Assembly: GCA_009921765.1 (NCBI GenBank)
Contig: RFXC01000220.1
Location: 1 to 6,720, forward strand
DNA: 6,720 nucleotides
DNA from: Betaproteobacteria bacterium
GTDB taxonomy: Bacteria; Pseudomonadota; Gammaproteobacteria; Burkholderiales; Burkholderiaceae
Direction of reading: 5' to 3'
In this document: positions 1 through 6,391 of the stretch, piece after piece
Numbering within the stretch: the stretch's first letter is position 1
How the letters are laid out: every line of letters begins with the position of its first letter
The notes under the pieces: model-generated
Told to the model about the DNA's origin: nothing
Databases searched by the model: none
What the model saw: the letters and a program-made list of their open reading frames with translations, nothing else
Position numbers and translations under genes: made by a program

Positions 1-63
1 GCTTTCGCGCGTGGCGACCAGGTCACTCAGGACAGACGGCGCACGCGCCGCAGGTTCGGACAT
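1..63 (-). CDS. Partial N-terminus of probable sensor histidine kinase
   Basis: An ATG at 61-63 on the minus strand opens a frame with no stop to the window edge. It encodes 21 residues beginning [20 protein letters not shown]. Its start overlaps the stop codon of the upstream response regulator gene by one base (TGATG), a typical translationally coupled junction. Nothing in the 21 residues identifies a domain; they are a polar leader such as often precedes the first membrane helix of a sensor kinase. The kinase call rests on position: OmpR-family regulators are very often followed immediately by their cognate membrane histidine kinase. The gene continues beyond the left edge of the window. 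Confidence 0.55.
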   Translation of the reverse strand, partial: MSEPAARAPSVLSDLVATRES

Positions 64-746
64 CAGCGCGATTCCGCGTCGGTGCTGCGCTGCAGGCTGT
101 AGCCCAGGCCACGCACCGTGGCGATCCGGACGTTGCCGCCCTCGAGTTTCTTGCGCAGGCGGTGGACGTAGACTTCGATTGCGTTGTGACTGACCTCTTC
201 GCCCCAGCCGCACAGGTGCTCGACGATCTGTTCCTTGCTCACCAGCCGGCTGTTCCTCTGGAGGAGGATCTCCAGAAGCGCGAGTTCGCGCGCGGAGAGT
301 TCGACCTGCTGCTCGGCCACCCATGCCTGGCGTCCGACCTGATCGTAGCTGAGTGAGCCCAGCTTCAGGGTACTGCTCGCAGCGCCCATGCCCCTGCGGA
401 CCAACGCCCGGATGCGGGCCTCGAGTTCGGTGAGGGCGAACGGCTTGGCCATGAAGTCATCGGCGCCGAGATCGAGGCCGCGAACCCGCTGCTCGACTGA
501 GTCGGCCGCAGTGAGAATGAGTACCGGGGTGCTGCTGCCGCGCGATCGCAGTCGCTTGAGTACATCGAGGCCAGCGAGTCTGGGGAGCCCGAGATCGAGG
601 ATGACCAGATCGTAGTTCTGGGCGGCCAGTGCGGTGTCAGCCGATTGCCCGTCTTCAACATGATCCACGGCGTTTCCGTTGGCGCGCAGGGCCCGGCACA
701 GGCCGTCGGCAAGCGTGCGGTCATCTTCGGCGACCAGGACTCTCAT
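63..746 (-). CDS. OmpR-family two-component response regulator
   Basis: This is a 227-residue cytoplasmic DNA-binding response regulator of the OmpR/PhoB class, resembling the QseB/TctD subgroup. The receiver domain covers about residues 1-117. It has the acidic pocket E7-D8-D9, the phospho-acceptor D51 in [10 protein letters not shown]79 in LILTA, and K101 in the MAKPF motif, so all residues needed for phosphorylation are present. The C-terminal winged-helix domain covers about 125-220. Its recognition helix is near 186-201 ([16 protein letters not shown]), followed by the wing TVRGLGYSL. Length is normal for the family. The ATG is preceded by TAAGGAG at 5-nt spacing, a near-perfect ribosome site. 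The gene lies 9 nt after pyrF and overlaps the next gene by one base, so the three are probably one transcript. Signal and targets cannot be read from the sequence. The family is certain; the specific ortholog is not. Confidence 0.95.
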   Translation of the reverse strand: MRVLVAEDDRTLADGLCRALRANGNAVDHVEDGQSADTALAAQNYDLVILDLGLPRLAGLDVLKRLRSRGSSTPVLILTAADSVEQRVRGLDLGADDFMAKPFALTELEARIRALVRRGMGAASSTLKLGSLSYDQVGRQAWVAEQQVELSARELALLEILLQRNSRLVSKEQIVEHLCGWGEEVSHNAIEVYVHRLRKKLEGGNVRIATVRGLGYSLQRSTDAESR

Positions 747-751
747 GGGTG

Positions 752-758
752 CTCCTTA
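752..758 (-). promoter_or_regulatory. Ribosome binding site of response regulator, containing the pyrF stop codon
   Basis: On the minus strand the bases read TAAGGAG, followed by CACCC and the regulator's ATG. All seven bases can pair with the 3' end of 16S rRNA. The first three (TAA) are the stop codon of pyrF. Ribosomes terminating on pyrF therefore finish exactly on the initiation site of the regulator gene, which favours termination-reinitiation coupling. Confidence 0.8.
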
Positions 759-1595
759 CCCTGAGCGGGCGGTCCATGCAGCCGTGCGCGCAGCCCGGAT
801 CTGGTTTCGTGTGATCTCGGCGGCGCGTGCCGCCGCCTGCGCGAAGCCGGCGCCCGGGTCGGCGTACAGGATGGCCCGCGAAGAGTTGATCACCATGCCC
901 CAGCCATCGTCGGCGAGCCCCGCTGCAACGGTGGCCGCCACATCGCCGCCTTGTGCGCCGATGCCGGGCACCAGCATCGGCAAGTTGCCGGCGATGGCCC
1001 GCACCCGGGCGAGTTCGGCCGGGAACGTGGCACCCAGCACCAGCCCGATCTGGCCGCTGGCATTCCAGGGGCCGGCGGCCAGTCGGGCAACTCGCTCGTA
1101 GAGCGCTTCGCCCCCGACGTCAAGCGCCTGAAGGTCACTGCCGCCGGGGTTCGAGGTGCGGCAGAGCAGGATCACGCCGCGTCCTTCCCAGGCGAGCCAG
1201 GGCTCGATGGAATCGAAGCCCATGTAGGGGTTGATGGTGACGGCATCGGCACCGTATCGCTCGAACGCTTCGATCGCATAGCGCTCGGCGGTTGAGCCGA
1301 TGTCGCCGCGCTTGGCATCCAGAATGACGGGGATGCCGGGGTGCTTCGCATGGATGTGTTCGATCAGTCGCTCGAGTTCACGCTCGGCGCGTACCGCCGA
1401 GAAATAGGCGATCTGGGGCTTGAATGCGCAGACAAACGCTGCGGTGGCATCAACGATGTCGCGGCAAAAGGTAAAAACTGCCTCGGGGCCGCGCCCGAGC
1501 GCAGCGGGAATACGCTCCGGATCCGGGTCCAGGCCCACGCAGAGCATCGAATCGGCGCGTGCCCACGCCTGTCTGAGCGACAATGAGAAATTCAT
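756..1595 (-). CDS. pyrF: Orotidine 5'-phosphate decarboxylase, type 2
   Basis: PyrF converts orotidine 5'-monophosphate to UMP, the last step of de novo pyrimidine synthesis, in the cytosol. The 279-residue length and the motif layout fit the longer type-2 family rather than the roughly 230-residue E. coli type. [12 protein letters not shown] (19-30) is the N-terminal strand motif. FKPQIAYF (58-65) and the catalytic [10 protein letters not shown] (93-102, with the Asp-Lys-Asp network D93/K95/D98) follow. Next are NPYMGFDS (122-129), SNPGGSDLQ (148-156), the phosphate-binding PGIGAQGGD (210-218) and [10 protein letters not shown] (236-245). All expected active-site segments are present. The start [11 protein letters not shown] is the usual beginning for the family; its ribosome site is weak (AGGCGG about 5 nt upstream). 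The gene diverges from the EamA transporter across 68 bp and reads into a two-component regulator, an unusual partner for a pyrimidine gene. Confidence 0.97.
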   Translation of the reverse strand: MNFSLSLRQAWARADSMLCVGLDPDPERIPAALGRGPEAVFTFCRDIVDATAAFVCAFKPQIAYFSAVRAERELERLIEHIHAKHPGIPVILDAKRGDIGSTAERYAIEAFERYGADAVTINPYMGFDSIEPWLAWEGRGVILLCRTSNPGGSDLQALDVGGEALYERVARLAAGPWNASGQIGLVLGATFPAELARVRAIAGNLPMLVPGIGAQGGDVAATVAAGLADDGWGMVINSSRAILYADPGAGFAQAAARAAEITRNQIRAARTAAWTARSG

Positions 1596-1631
1596 GAGGC
1601 CGCCTGTCTCCCGGAGAATGTTCTGAGTCCG

Positions 1632-1637
1632 ATTCTA
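1632..1637 (-). promoter_or_regulatory. Possible -10 element for pyrF
   Basis: The minus strand reads TAGAAT, one mismatch from the sigma-70 -10 consensus, 36 bp upstream of the pyrF ATG within the 68-bp divergent region. At 17-18 bp spacing the upstream hexamer (TTCCCC or TTTCCC) is a poor -35 match, so this is a weak prediction. Confidence 0.2.
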
Positions 1638-1663
1638 GTCCCTGCACCGAGCCAGGGGAAAGC

Positions 1664-2569
1664 ATGAGCACGGATCGACTCTCCGGGCGCGAACTCGGAG
1701 GACTGGTGTTGCTCACGGTTCTCTGGGGCATCAACTGGCCGATCATGAAGACCGGTGTGAGCGTCATTGCGCCCATGACCTTCCGGTCGATCACGATGCT
1801 GCTCGCGTTGCCGATGCTTTGGTGGATGATCCGCGCCGCAGGCGAACCCATTCGGATCGCGCGCGAGCACTGGGCTGAAATGCTGTTCATCGCGCTCTTC
1901 AACCTGGTGATCTGGTATGTGTGCGTGATGTACGGTGTGTCGCTGCTCTCGTCCGGCCGTGCCGCGATTCTGGGCTACACCATGCCGATCTGGGCGGCGG
2001 TGCTCGGCATGATCCTTTATCGTGAACGCCCCGGGGTGCGGCTGGCGGTAGGGGTGCTTGCGGCAGCAGGCGGTGTCGCGCTTCTCATGGCGAGCGAACT
2101 TTCGGCGATCAGTGGCAGCCCCGGCGGGACAGCGCTGATGCTCTGCGCGGCAGGTGCCTGGGCCTACGGCACGCATCTGACGCGCCGACGTCGCCTGCCC
2201 GCATCCATCAAGGTGATCACATTCTGGTCGGTGGTGCTTGCGCTCCTTGTTTGCAGCGCGCTGGCGCTCGTCACCGAACGTGATCGCTGGCAGCCGGCAG
2301 CGATCAACGCGCCCGCCGTGTTTGCGCTGCTTTACAACAGCTTTGTGGTGTTCGGCGTTGCGCAGTTGCTCTGGTTCCGGCTGGCCTCCACGCTGTCGCC
2401 GGTGGCAAGCGGTCTGTCGGTTCTGATGATTCCGGTCATCGGGCTGTTTTCGGGCGCCTGGGTGTTGAACGAGCCGCTCCACTGGCAGGACGGCGCGGCA
2501 CTCGCCTGCGTGGTGTTTGCCATTGCGATGGTGCTCCTGCCCACGCGTGCGCGGGCAGGCTCGGCCTGA
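1664..2569 (+). CDS. EamA/DMT-superfamily transporter, ten membrane helices
   Basis: This is an inner-membrane permease of 301 residues, the usual length for the drug/metabolite transporter superfamily. About ten hydrophobic helices can be placed: residues 11-29, 35-57, 71-90, 98-118, 124-143, 153-171, 183-203, 215-237, 243-266 and 273-292. These form two EamA repeats. Each repeat carries the expected Glu after its fourth helix (E121 in LYRERPG, E270 in VLNEPLHW). The first helix has the characteristic LWGINWPIMK. Positively charged segments such as THLTRRRRLP (170-179) lie between helices. The ATG is preceded by CAGGGGAAAGC, giving a good ribosome site. The substrate is unknown; characterised relatives export amino acids, nucleosides or other metabolites. 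The gene stands alone on its strand, divergent from pyrF and convergent with a hydrolase gene 10 bp away. Confidence 0.93.
   Translation: MSTDRLSGRELGGLVLLTVLWGINWPIMKTGVSVIAPMTFRSITMLLALPMLWWMIRAAGEPIRIAREHWAEMLFIALFNLVIWYVCVMYGVSLLSSGRAAILGYTMPIWAAVLGMILYRERPGVRLAVGVLAAAGGVALLMASELSAISGSPGGTALMLCAAGAWAYGTHLTRRRRLPASIKVITFWSVVLALLVCSALALVTERDRWQPAAINAPAVFALLYNSFVVFGVAQLLWFRLASTLSPVASGLSVLMIPVIGLFSGAWVLNEPLHWQDGAALACVVFAIAMVLLPTRARAGSA
2536..2559. terminator. Hairpin at the EamA/hydrolase convergent junction, possible terminator
   Basis: A perfect 7-bp inverted repeat, CCTGCCC (2536-2542) and GGGCAGG (2553-2559), has a 10-nt loop. It sits in the last codons of the transporter gene, just before the 10-bp gap separating it from the convergent hydrolase gene. 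There is no adjacent U-tract on either strand; the nearest plus-strand T6 run is at 2592-2597, 32 nt later. A factor-independent terminator is therefore not well supported, and codon bias in GC-rich DNA could produce such a stem. Confidence 0.22.
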
Positions 2570-2579
2570 GCGTGCGCGG

Positions 2580-3257
2580 TCAGCCCAGGTGTTTTTTCCA
2601 GAAGTCCATCATGCGCTCCCATGCGAGCTTGGCGCTTGGCGCGTCATGCACCGCATCGCGCTGTTCATTGACAAAGCCGTGGTCGGCCTCGTACATGTGA
2701 AATTCCACGCGCTTTCCCGCAGCCTTGACCGCAGTCTCAAATGCCTCGACCGCCTGCGGCGTGCACCAGTCGTCGCGGCTTGCAAAGTGGCCCTGGAGCG
2801 GAATCCGGACCTGGGCCGGATCGGCCGCCTGCGCTGGCGGAATACCGTAGAAGCAGACCCCTGCGTCGAGTTCGGGGATACGCACTGACCCGATGATGGT
2901 GACTGCACCGCCCATGCAGAATCCGGTCAGACCGGCCTTGAGGCCCTGCTTCTTGAAGTACTGCACCGCGCCCCGTACTGCGTTGTCGGTGGCGTCAATG
3001 AAATTGAGCGAGGTCATCTGCTTGTTTGCGGCATCGGGGTCGTGATAGGGCACTGCCACGCCGTTGTACAGATCGGGTGCCAGCGCGTGATACCCCGCTG
3101 CAGCCAGCCGATCGCAGACGCCCTTGATCTGGTCCTGCAGGCCCCACCACTCCTGAATGACCACCACGCCCGGCGCGCCCGCGCGGGTGCTGGTGGCGAG
3201 ATAGCCGCGCGCCTTGCCCTTGCCGTCGGCGCGGTCGAAATCAATCATCGAACCCAT
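2580..3257 (-). CDS. Dienelactone hydrolase family protein
   Basis: This is a 225-residue alpha/beta-hydrolase of the dienelactone hydrolase (carboxymethylenebutenolidase) family, probably cytosolic since no signal peptide is visible. The triad can be read: nucleophile C114 in GFCMGG, acid D162 or D163 in SRDDWC, and H193 in EADHGF. E36 in VIQEWWG corresponds to the Glu that regulates the nucleophile in characterised members. The segment PDLYNG (61-66) is also typical. Family members hydrolyse lactones and esters in aromatic degradation, but many housekeeping paralogs have unknown substrates, so clcD-like activity should not be assumed. Two adjacent ATGs (3258-3260 and 3255-3257) follow CCAGGAGACC. 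The second gives a 6-nt spacing to AGGAG and is chosen; the first would add one Met. The frame stays open upstream to 3572, but that part overlaps the ligase gene and looks non-coding. The gene may share a transcript with the ligase 179 nt upstream. Confidence 0.93.
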   Translation of the reverse strand: MGSMIDFDRADGKGKARGYLATSTRAGAPGVVVIQEWWGLQDQIKGVCDRLAAAGYHALAPDLYNGVAVPYHDPDAANKQMTSLNFIDATDNAVRGAVQYFKKQGLKAGLTGFCMGGAVTIIGSVRIPELDAGVCFYGIPPAQAADPAQVRIPLQGHFASRDDWCTPQAVEAFETAVKAAGKRVEFHMYEADHGFVNEQRDAVHDAPSAKLAWERMMDFWKKHLG

Positions 3258-3436
3258 CATGGTCTCCTGGTCGAAAAGGGGCGCGTGGAGCGCGCCTGGG
3301 TACGGCGGATCTGCCAGCCAAGGCAACCGCTCATCCCAATGATAATGCGGGGCGAGCGGTGCCTGGTCGCGCCCCTGTCCGCGGCGATGAAATGCATTCC
3401 ACCCCCGGCATGTCCCAGGGGCCGCTGCGCCCTGGT
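3258..3436. other. Intergenic region between ligase and hydrolase genes
   Basis: These 179 bases are the longest gene-free stretch. They hold the hydrolase's ribosome site (AGGAG, minus strand, near 3264-3268) and most of a hairpin beside the ligase stop codon. An isolated TATCAT on the minus strand (3339-3344) is one mismatch from a -10 box but has no credible -35. No RNA gene or repeat was recognised. Confidence 0.5.
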
Positions 3437-3449
3437 TCACGCCCGGGGG
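3402..3449 (-). terminator. Nested hairpin straddling the ligase stop codon, possible terminator
   Basis: The outer arms CCCCCGG (3402-3408) and CCGGGGG (3443-3449) enclose inner arms CCAGGG (3415-3420) and CCCTGG (3430-3435). Small internal loops and a 9-nt apical loop complete it. The structure spans the TGA of the adenylate-forming enzyme gene (3437-3439). It could end or attenuate transcription before the hydrolase gene, or protect the 3' end. No clear U-run follows on the minus strand, so intrinsic termination is only a weak call. Confidence 0.28.
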
Positions 3450-4852
3450 CTGACACCCGCGCCGCGAATCCTGCGCAGCTTGCCGCTCACCGGATCGACT
3501 TGAGGTGGTGCGGGATCCAGCAAAATCCCGGTCGAGCGCGCGCCCTGGTGATCGAGAAATTCGCGCAGGCACTGCTCGACCCGCGGCCAGGCGTCATGCT
3601 GGGTCAGGCCGGCGGGCGGGTTGAACCGGACGGTCAGCCCGTGCGGGCCGCTCTGGCGGAGCTGGAACTGATGAATGCCCGCGCGGTCTTCAAGCACGCT
3701 TTCAATTGCAAGCGGAACAATCGTCACCGTCATGCCATGTGCAGCGGGCAGCTTCAGCACGTCATCCTTTCGACCCTCCACACGGAGCCTCGGGAGCGGG
3801 CAGCCGCACTCGCAGGGATCGGCGAGAAACGTGATGCTGTCCCCCAGTTGGTAGCGGATGAGGGGCTGCACGTGGTTTGCGAGGTTGGTGAGCAAGGTGC
3901 TGGCCGAGGGGCGGCCAGGTGGAAGAACGCGACCCCGCTCATCGACCGGTTCAAGGATCACCCAGTCGGCGTGAAGATGCAGAGATCCTGCGCCGCAGCT
4001 GAATGCGATGTTCATGCATTCCGACGCGGCATACTCTTCGTGGACCGGGCAGGCGAACGACTGCGAGAGCCGCTCCCGTTCAACCCGGGGCAGCTCCTCG
4101 CCGCCGCTCCAGAGCGCTACGGGTTTGATCGTGAGCCGCCCCGCTTCCTGTTCGTCTGCCATCACCGACAGCATCGAGGGGTAGCTCGCGAGCAACGCGG
4201 GTTGCCAGTCGTTTAGCCCCGCCACCAGTTCCCCGATCCGTGCGGTGACAGGGAACGCGCGGCACCGGGACTCGAGCCAGGGCGCCGAACGACGGGCACG
4301 CTCCCAGGTGGTGATGCCGGCGAAATGGCCGTCCTGTGCGGCAATCAGCGCGAGCCGCCCGCCACCCACCATCAGCCGCCAGAGTGAGGCTGCACTGCTC
4401 GAGCCCGCTGTCCGGGTGGTGAGGAGCGCCTCGTGAATGGCGAGCGCATCCGGGTCGCTCACATAAACGCCCGGCACCCCGGTGGTTCCTGAACTGGTCC
4501 AGACTGCGTAGCGTCCGAGGAAAGCCTCGCCGCAACGGCTGGGGTCGGCGATGAAGGCGTTCACATCGGTAAGCCGAATGTCCGGATCGGTCACCCAGTC
4601 GTCGAAATGCTCCATCAGTTCGGCGCGGCTCACGCTGGGGTATTGGGTAAGCGCTGCATCGAATGGAAGATGCTTGAAGCGTTTGGCGTAGAAGCTGGAC
4701 TTCGCGCGCGCATGGTGGATCAGATCGCGGCAGCGAAGGCTGGCGAGTTGTGCGACCACTGCCGGCGACGCATAGGTGGCCGCCATGATGGGGGGAACGA
4801 ACGACCCCCAGCGCCAGGCGGCACCGACATCGAACATTGGGAAGAGGTTCAT
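3437..4852 (-). CDS. PaaK/CapK-like adenylate-forming enzyme (putative acyl/aryl-CoA ligase)
   Basis: This 471-residue protein belongs to the phenylacetate-CoA ligase-like branch of the ANL superfamily, whose members activate a carboxylic acid with ATP and usually pass it to CoA. Visible motifs are the P-loop TSSGTTGVPG (119-128), ALWSGGEELP (246-255), the aromatic/acid motif EEYAASECM (272-280), RYQLGD (333-338) with the ribose-binding Asp, the hinge GRKDD (360-364), and a possible C-terminal catalytic Lys in SGKLRR (K458). A Cys-rich PCECGCPLPRL (346-356) matches the cysteine cluster often seen in PaaK relatives. Length is slightly above PaaK (about 430-440), with extra sequence at the N-terminus. 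The start is uncertain: the frame is open to 4999, and ATG at 4852 has no strong ribosome site. GTG at 4858 or ATG at 4837 are alternatives. The substrate is unknown; no other paa genes lie nearby, so a phenylacetate role is not implied. It diverges from the phosphoribosyltransferase gene over a palindrome. Confidence 0.88.
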   Translation of the reverse strand: MNLFPMFDVGAAWRWGSFVPPIMAATYASPAVVAQLASLRCRDLIHHARAKSSFYAKRFKHLPFDAALTQYPSVSRAELMEHFDDWVTDPDIRLTDVNAFIADPSRCGEAFLGRYAVWTSSGTTGVPGVYVSDPDALAIHEALLTTRTAGSSSAASLWRLMVGGGRLALIAAQDGHFAGITTWERARRSAPWLESRCRAFPVTARIGELVAGLNDWQPALLASYPSMLSVMADEQEAGRLTIKPVALWSGGEELPRVERERLSQSFACPVHEEYAASECMNIAFSCGAGSLHLHADWVILEPVDERGRVLPPGRPSASTLLTNLANHVQPLIRYQLGDSITFLADPCECGCPLPRLRVEGRKDDVLKLPAAHGMTVTIVPLAIESVLEDRAGIHQFQLRQSGPHGLTVRFNPPAGLTQHDAWPRVEQCLREFLDHQGARSTGILLDPAPPQVDPVSGKLRRIRGAGVSPRA

Positions 4853-4907
4853 TGGCACCGACTGTATCGAGGGCAACACGGCCTGGAGTTGATTCCTAAC
4901 AGTCTGG

Positions 4908-4932
4908 CAAACGAGCGTTTGTCGCTCGTTTG
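4908..4932. promoter_or_regulatory. Palindromic operator candidate in divergent promoter region
   Basis: Perfect 10-bp arms, CAAACGAGCG (4908-4917) and CGCTCGTTTG (4923-4932), flank a 5-nt centre (TTTGT). The left part also reads CAAAC-GAGC-GTTTG (4908-4921). This fits the published PsrA (TetR family) operator pattern G/C-AAAC-N2-4-GTTTG/C. The site lies 55 bp from the ligase ATG and 65 bp from the phosphoribosyltransferase ATG, well placed to control either or both divergent promoters. No regulator gene is in the window. An alternative is a stem-loop in a leader RNA. The repeat is certain; its function is inferred. Confidence 0.55.
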
Positions 4933-4997
4933 ATCTGACGCGGCACCGGTGCTCCGCTCGATCGCGATACTGAACGCGTCCAACGGAGGGCGGAAGC

Positions 4998-5723
4998 ATG
5001 ACCAGAGCCAGCGAATCCGGCGATTCGGCAGCGCCCGATGACGATCGCTGCGCGTCCTATGCCGACCGGACCGAAGCCGCTGACGTGCTCGCGGCTGCGC
5101 TTTCGCATTTTGAGGGTCGGGGCGCCCTCGTGCTCGCCATTCCGCGCGGTGCGGTTCCGATGGGCGCGCGACTTGCCAGGCGACTCGATGCGGCGCTGGA
5201 TCTCGTGCCTGTGCGCAAGCTTGGCGCGCCCGGCCAGCCGGAATTCGCCATCGGCGCAGTCGACGGTGACGGCGTGGTGGTCAAGACGCCCGGGTTCGAA
5301 TCATCGGTCGATGCAGCATGGCTGTCGGAGGAGACCCAGCGGCAGCGCGCGCTCCTCGCGGAGCGGTTTCAGCGTTATCGCGCGGTGAGGCCGGCGGAGG
5401 ACCTCGCCGCGCGCCGCGTGATCGTGGTCGATGACGGGCTGGCCACCGGTGCCACGATGCGTGCTGCACTGGGTTGGGCGCGACGGCGCGGCCCGGCCTG
5501 GCTCGTGTGCGCGGTGCCGATTGCAGAATCGGAGTCGCTGGCAGCGCTTGTCGGTCTTGCCGACGAAGTTGTGTGCCCACGACGCAGTCGGGCGCTTTTT
5601 TCGATCTCGCAGTTTTATCTGCGCTTTCCGCAGGTGAGTGACGAGGAGGTGCTGGCCGCGCTCGCGGCTCACGCGAGCGGCCGCTCGTCCTCGAAGCGCG
5701 ATGATTCCGCGACCATACCCTGA
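4998..5723 (+). CDS. Phosphoribosyltransferase family protein (COG1926 type)
   Basis: This 241-residue cytosolic protein has the type-I phosphoribosyltransferase fold. The PRPP-binding signature RVIVVDDGLATGATM (140-154) holds the paired Asp and the TGAT loop. The earlier LAIPRGAVPMGARLARRL (46-63), PVRKLGAPGQPEFAIGA (71-87) and C-terminal FSISQFYLRFPQVSDEEV (201-218) segments are the pattern of the stand-alone 'predicted phosphoribosyltransferase' group. The base or other acceptor used by that group is not established. The first 18 residues are polar and probably disordered; the conserved domain begins near YADRTEAADVLAAAL (21-35). The start is supported by GGAGGG 7 nt upstream. The last 18 codons are shared with the opposite-strand transglutaminase-like gene, and the protein's Ser/Arg-rich tail lies beyond the conserved domain. 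It diverges from the ligase gene over a palindrome. Family assignment is confident; no nucleotide-salvage partner is adjacent. Confidence 0.92.
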   Translation: MTRASESGDSAAPDDDRCASYADRTEAADVLAAALSHFEGRGALVLAIPRGAVPMGARLARRLDAALDLVPVRKLGAPGQPEFAIGAVDGDGVVVKTPGFESSVDAAWLSEETQRQRALLAERFQRYRAVRPAEDLAARRVIVVDDGLATGATMRAALGWARRRGPAWLVCAVPIAESESLAALVGLADEVVCPRRSRALFSISQFYLRFPQVSDEEVLAALAAHASGRSSSKRDDSATIP

Positions 5724-6391
5724 GCGAACATGGCGCCGGGGTAATGCCGGGCAAAATCGGCAAACACCTTGTCGAGCGGCAGATCGCTCCAGCAGCCATG
5801 GTCGGCGAGGTAGCTCATGTGCAGCTCGCCGCGGGCGTTGTACTCCTGGTAGAGCGCGTCGCTGCGGCCATCGAACTCGGTAGGGCTCACACCGAACCGT
5901 TGGCAGAGTTCGATGTTGAATGCGGGCACGGCTTTGACCCAGCGATCATCGAGCAGCATGGCCACGTAGCCGTGATCGTAGAAGACATCGGTGCCGCCCA
6001 TGCGTGCACGCAGCTTTTCGGTGTTCAGATGGTTGGCGACATCGGCCAAACCGATGGCTGCCGGGATGCCCACTGCGCGCGCGCAGGCTGCGAGGAGCGA
6101 GGCCTTCGGCACACACCAGCCATAGCCGGCTAGCGCGACGCTGCTTGCGCGGTAGTCGGCAGGCGCTGCGCTGATCCGGTAGGGGTCGTAGCGGATCCGG
6201 TCGCGGGCGGCATAGAAGAGGGCGACGGCGCGCTCGACGGGCGAGCCGCTCTCTGCGCCAGCGCTGCGCACGAAAGACTGCACAGCCGGGTGCCGGTAAT
6301 CGAGCAGGTCGGTAGGCGCGAGGAGCGCGTTGAGCGTGTCTGTATCGAGCGACCCGGGGAGACCCGGGAAATGCAGCATCGCGGCGCTCAT
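5669..6391 (-). CDS. Transglutaminase-like superfamily protein
   Basis: This 240-residue protein has a transglutaminase/papain-like core (COG1305 type) and no signal peptide, so it is probably cytosolic. The nucleophile is C93 in [20 protein letters not shown] (90-109). The pattern of Cys followed by a helix and then ARAVGIPA is diagnostic. The His is H140 in [10 protein letters not shown]. In the third catalytic position, where transglutaminases usually have Asp after a WV-containing strand, this protein reads WVKAVPAFN, offering N159 instead. [16 protein letters not shown] (57-72) is the usual pre-core helix. Bacterial homologs are thought to be proteases or amidases, but no substrate is known here. 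The ATG overlaps the serC stop by four bases (ATGA) and has only a weak ribosome site, indicating translational coupling to serC. The 3' end overlaps the convergent phosphoribosyltransferase gene by 55 bp. MLHF at residue 5 is an alternative start. Confidence 0.88.
   Translation of the reverse strand: MSAAMLHFPGLPGSLDTDTLNALLAPTDLLDYRHPAVQSFVRSAGAESGSPVERAVALFYAARDRIRYDPYRISAAPADYRASSVALAGYGWCVPKASLLAACARAVGIPAAIGLADVANHLNTEKLRARMGGTDVFYDHGYVAMLLDDRWVKAVPAFNIELCQRFGVSPTEFDGRSDALYQEYNARGELHMSYLADHGCWSDLPLDKVFADFARHYPGAMFAQGMVAESSRFEDERPLA

Noticed and set aside
1607..1617. TCTCC-C-GGAGA short palindrome upstream of pyrF
   Set aside because: Five-base arms are too short to stand out from chance in this composition, and it lies in the ribosome-binding region rather than over a clear promoter.
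1592..2482. 296-codon open frame on the minus strand opposite the EamA transporter
   Set aside because: The translation is rich in His, Arg, Gln and Pro without any recognisable domain, the usual look of a shadow frame in GC-rich DNA. It lies wholly across a confident membrane protein gene.
2592..2597. T6 run after the EamA gene as a terminator tail
   Set aside because: It is 32 nt past the nearest strong stem and encodes the Lys-Lys near the hydrolase C-terminus, so the run is explained by coding.
3258..3572. N-terminal extension of the dienelactone hydrolase frame up to an ATG at 3572
   Set aside because: The added 105 residues are Arg/Gly/Ser-rich with no family similarity and overlap the ligase 3' end. 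A good ribosome site immediately precedes the ATG pair at 3255-3260.
3359..4216. 285-codon open frame on the plus strand opposite the ligase
   Set aside because: It has no domain signature and is composed of residues typical of antisense frames; the minus-strand frame has clear ANL motifs over the same bases.
4853..4999. 49-residue upstream extension of the ligase frame to an ATG at 4999
   Set aside because: It would run through the palindrome and overlap the start of the divergent phosphoribosyltransferase, and the extra residues do not resemble PaaK-type N-termini.
5281..5799. 172-codon open frame on the minus strand opposite the phosphoribosyltransferase
   Set aside because: The translation is Arg/Ala/Pro-rich and featureless. 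The plus-strand frame carries a full PRPP-binding motif.
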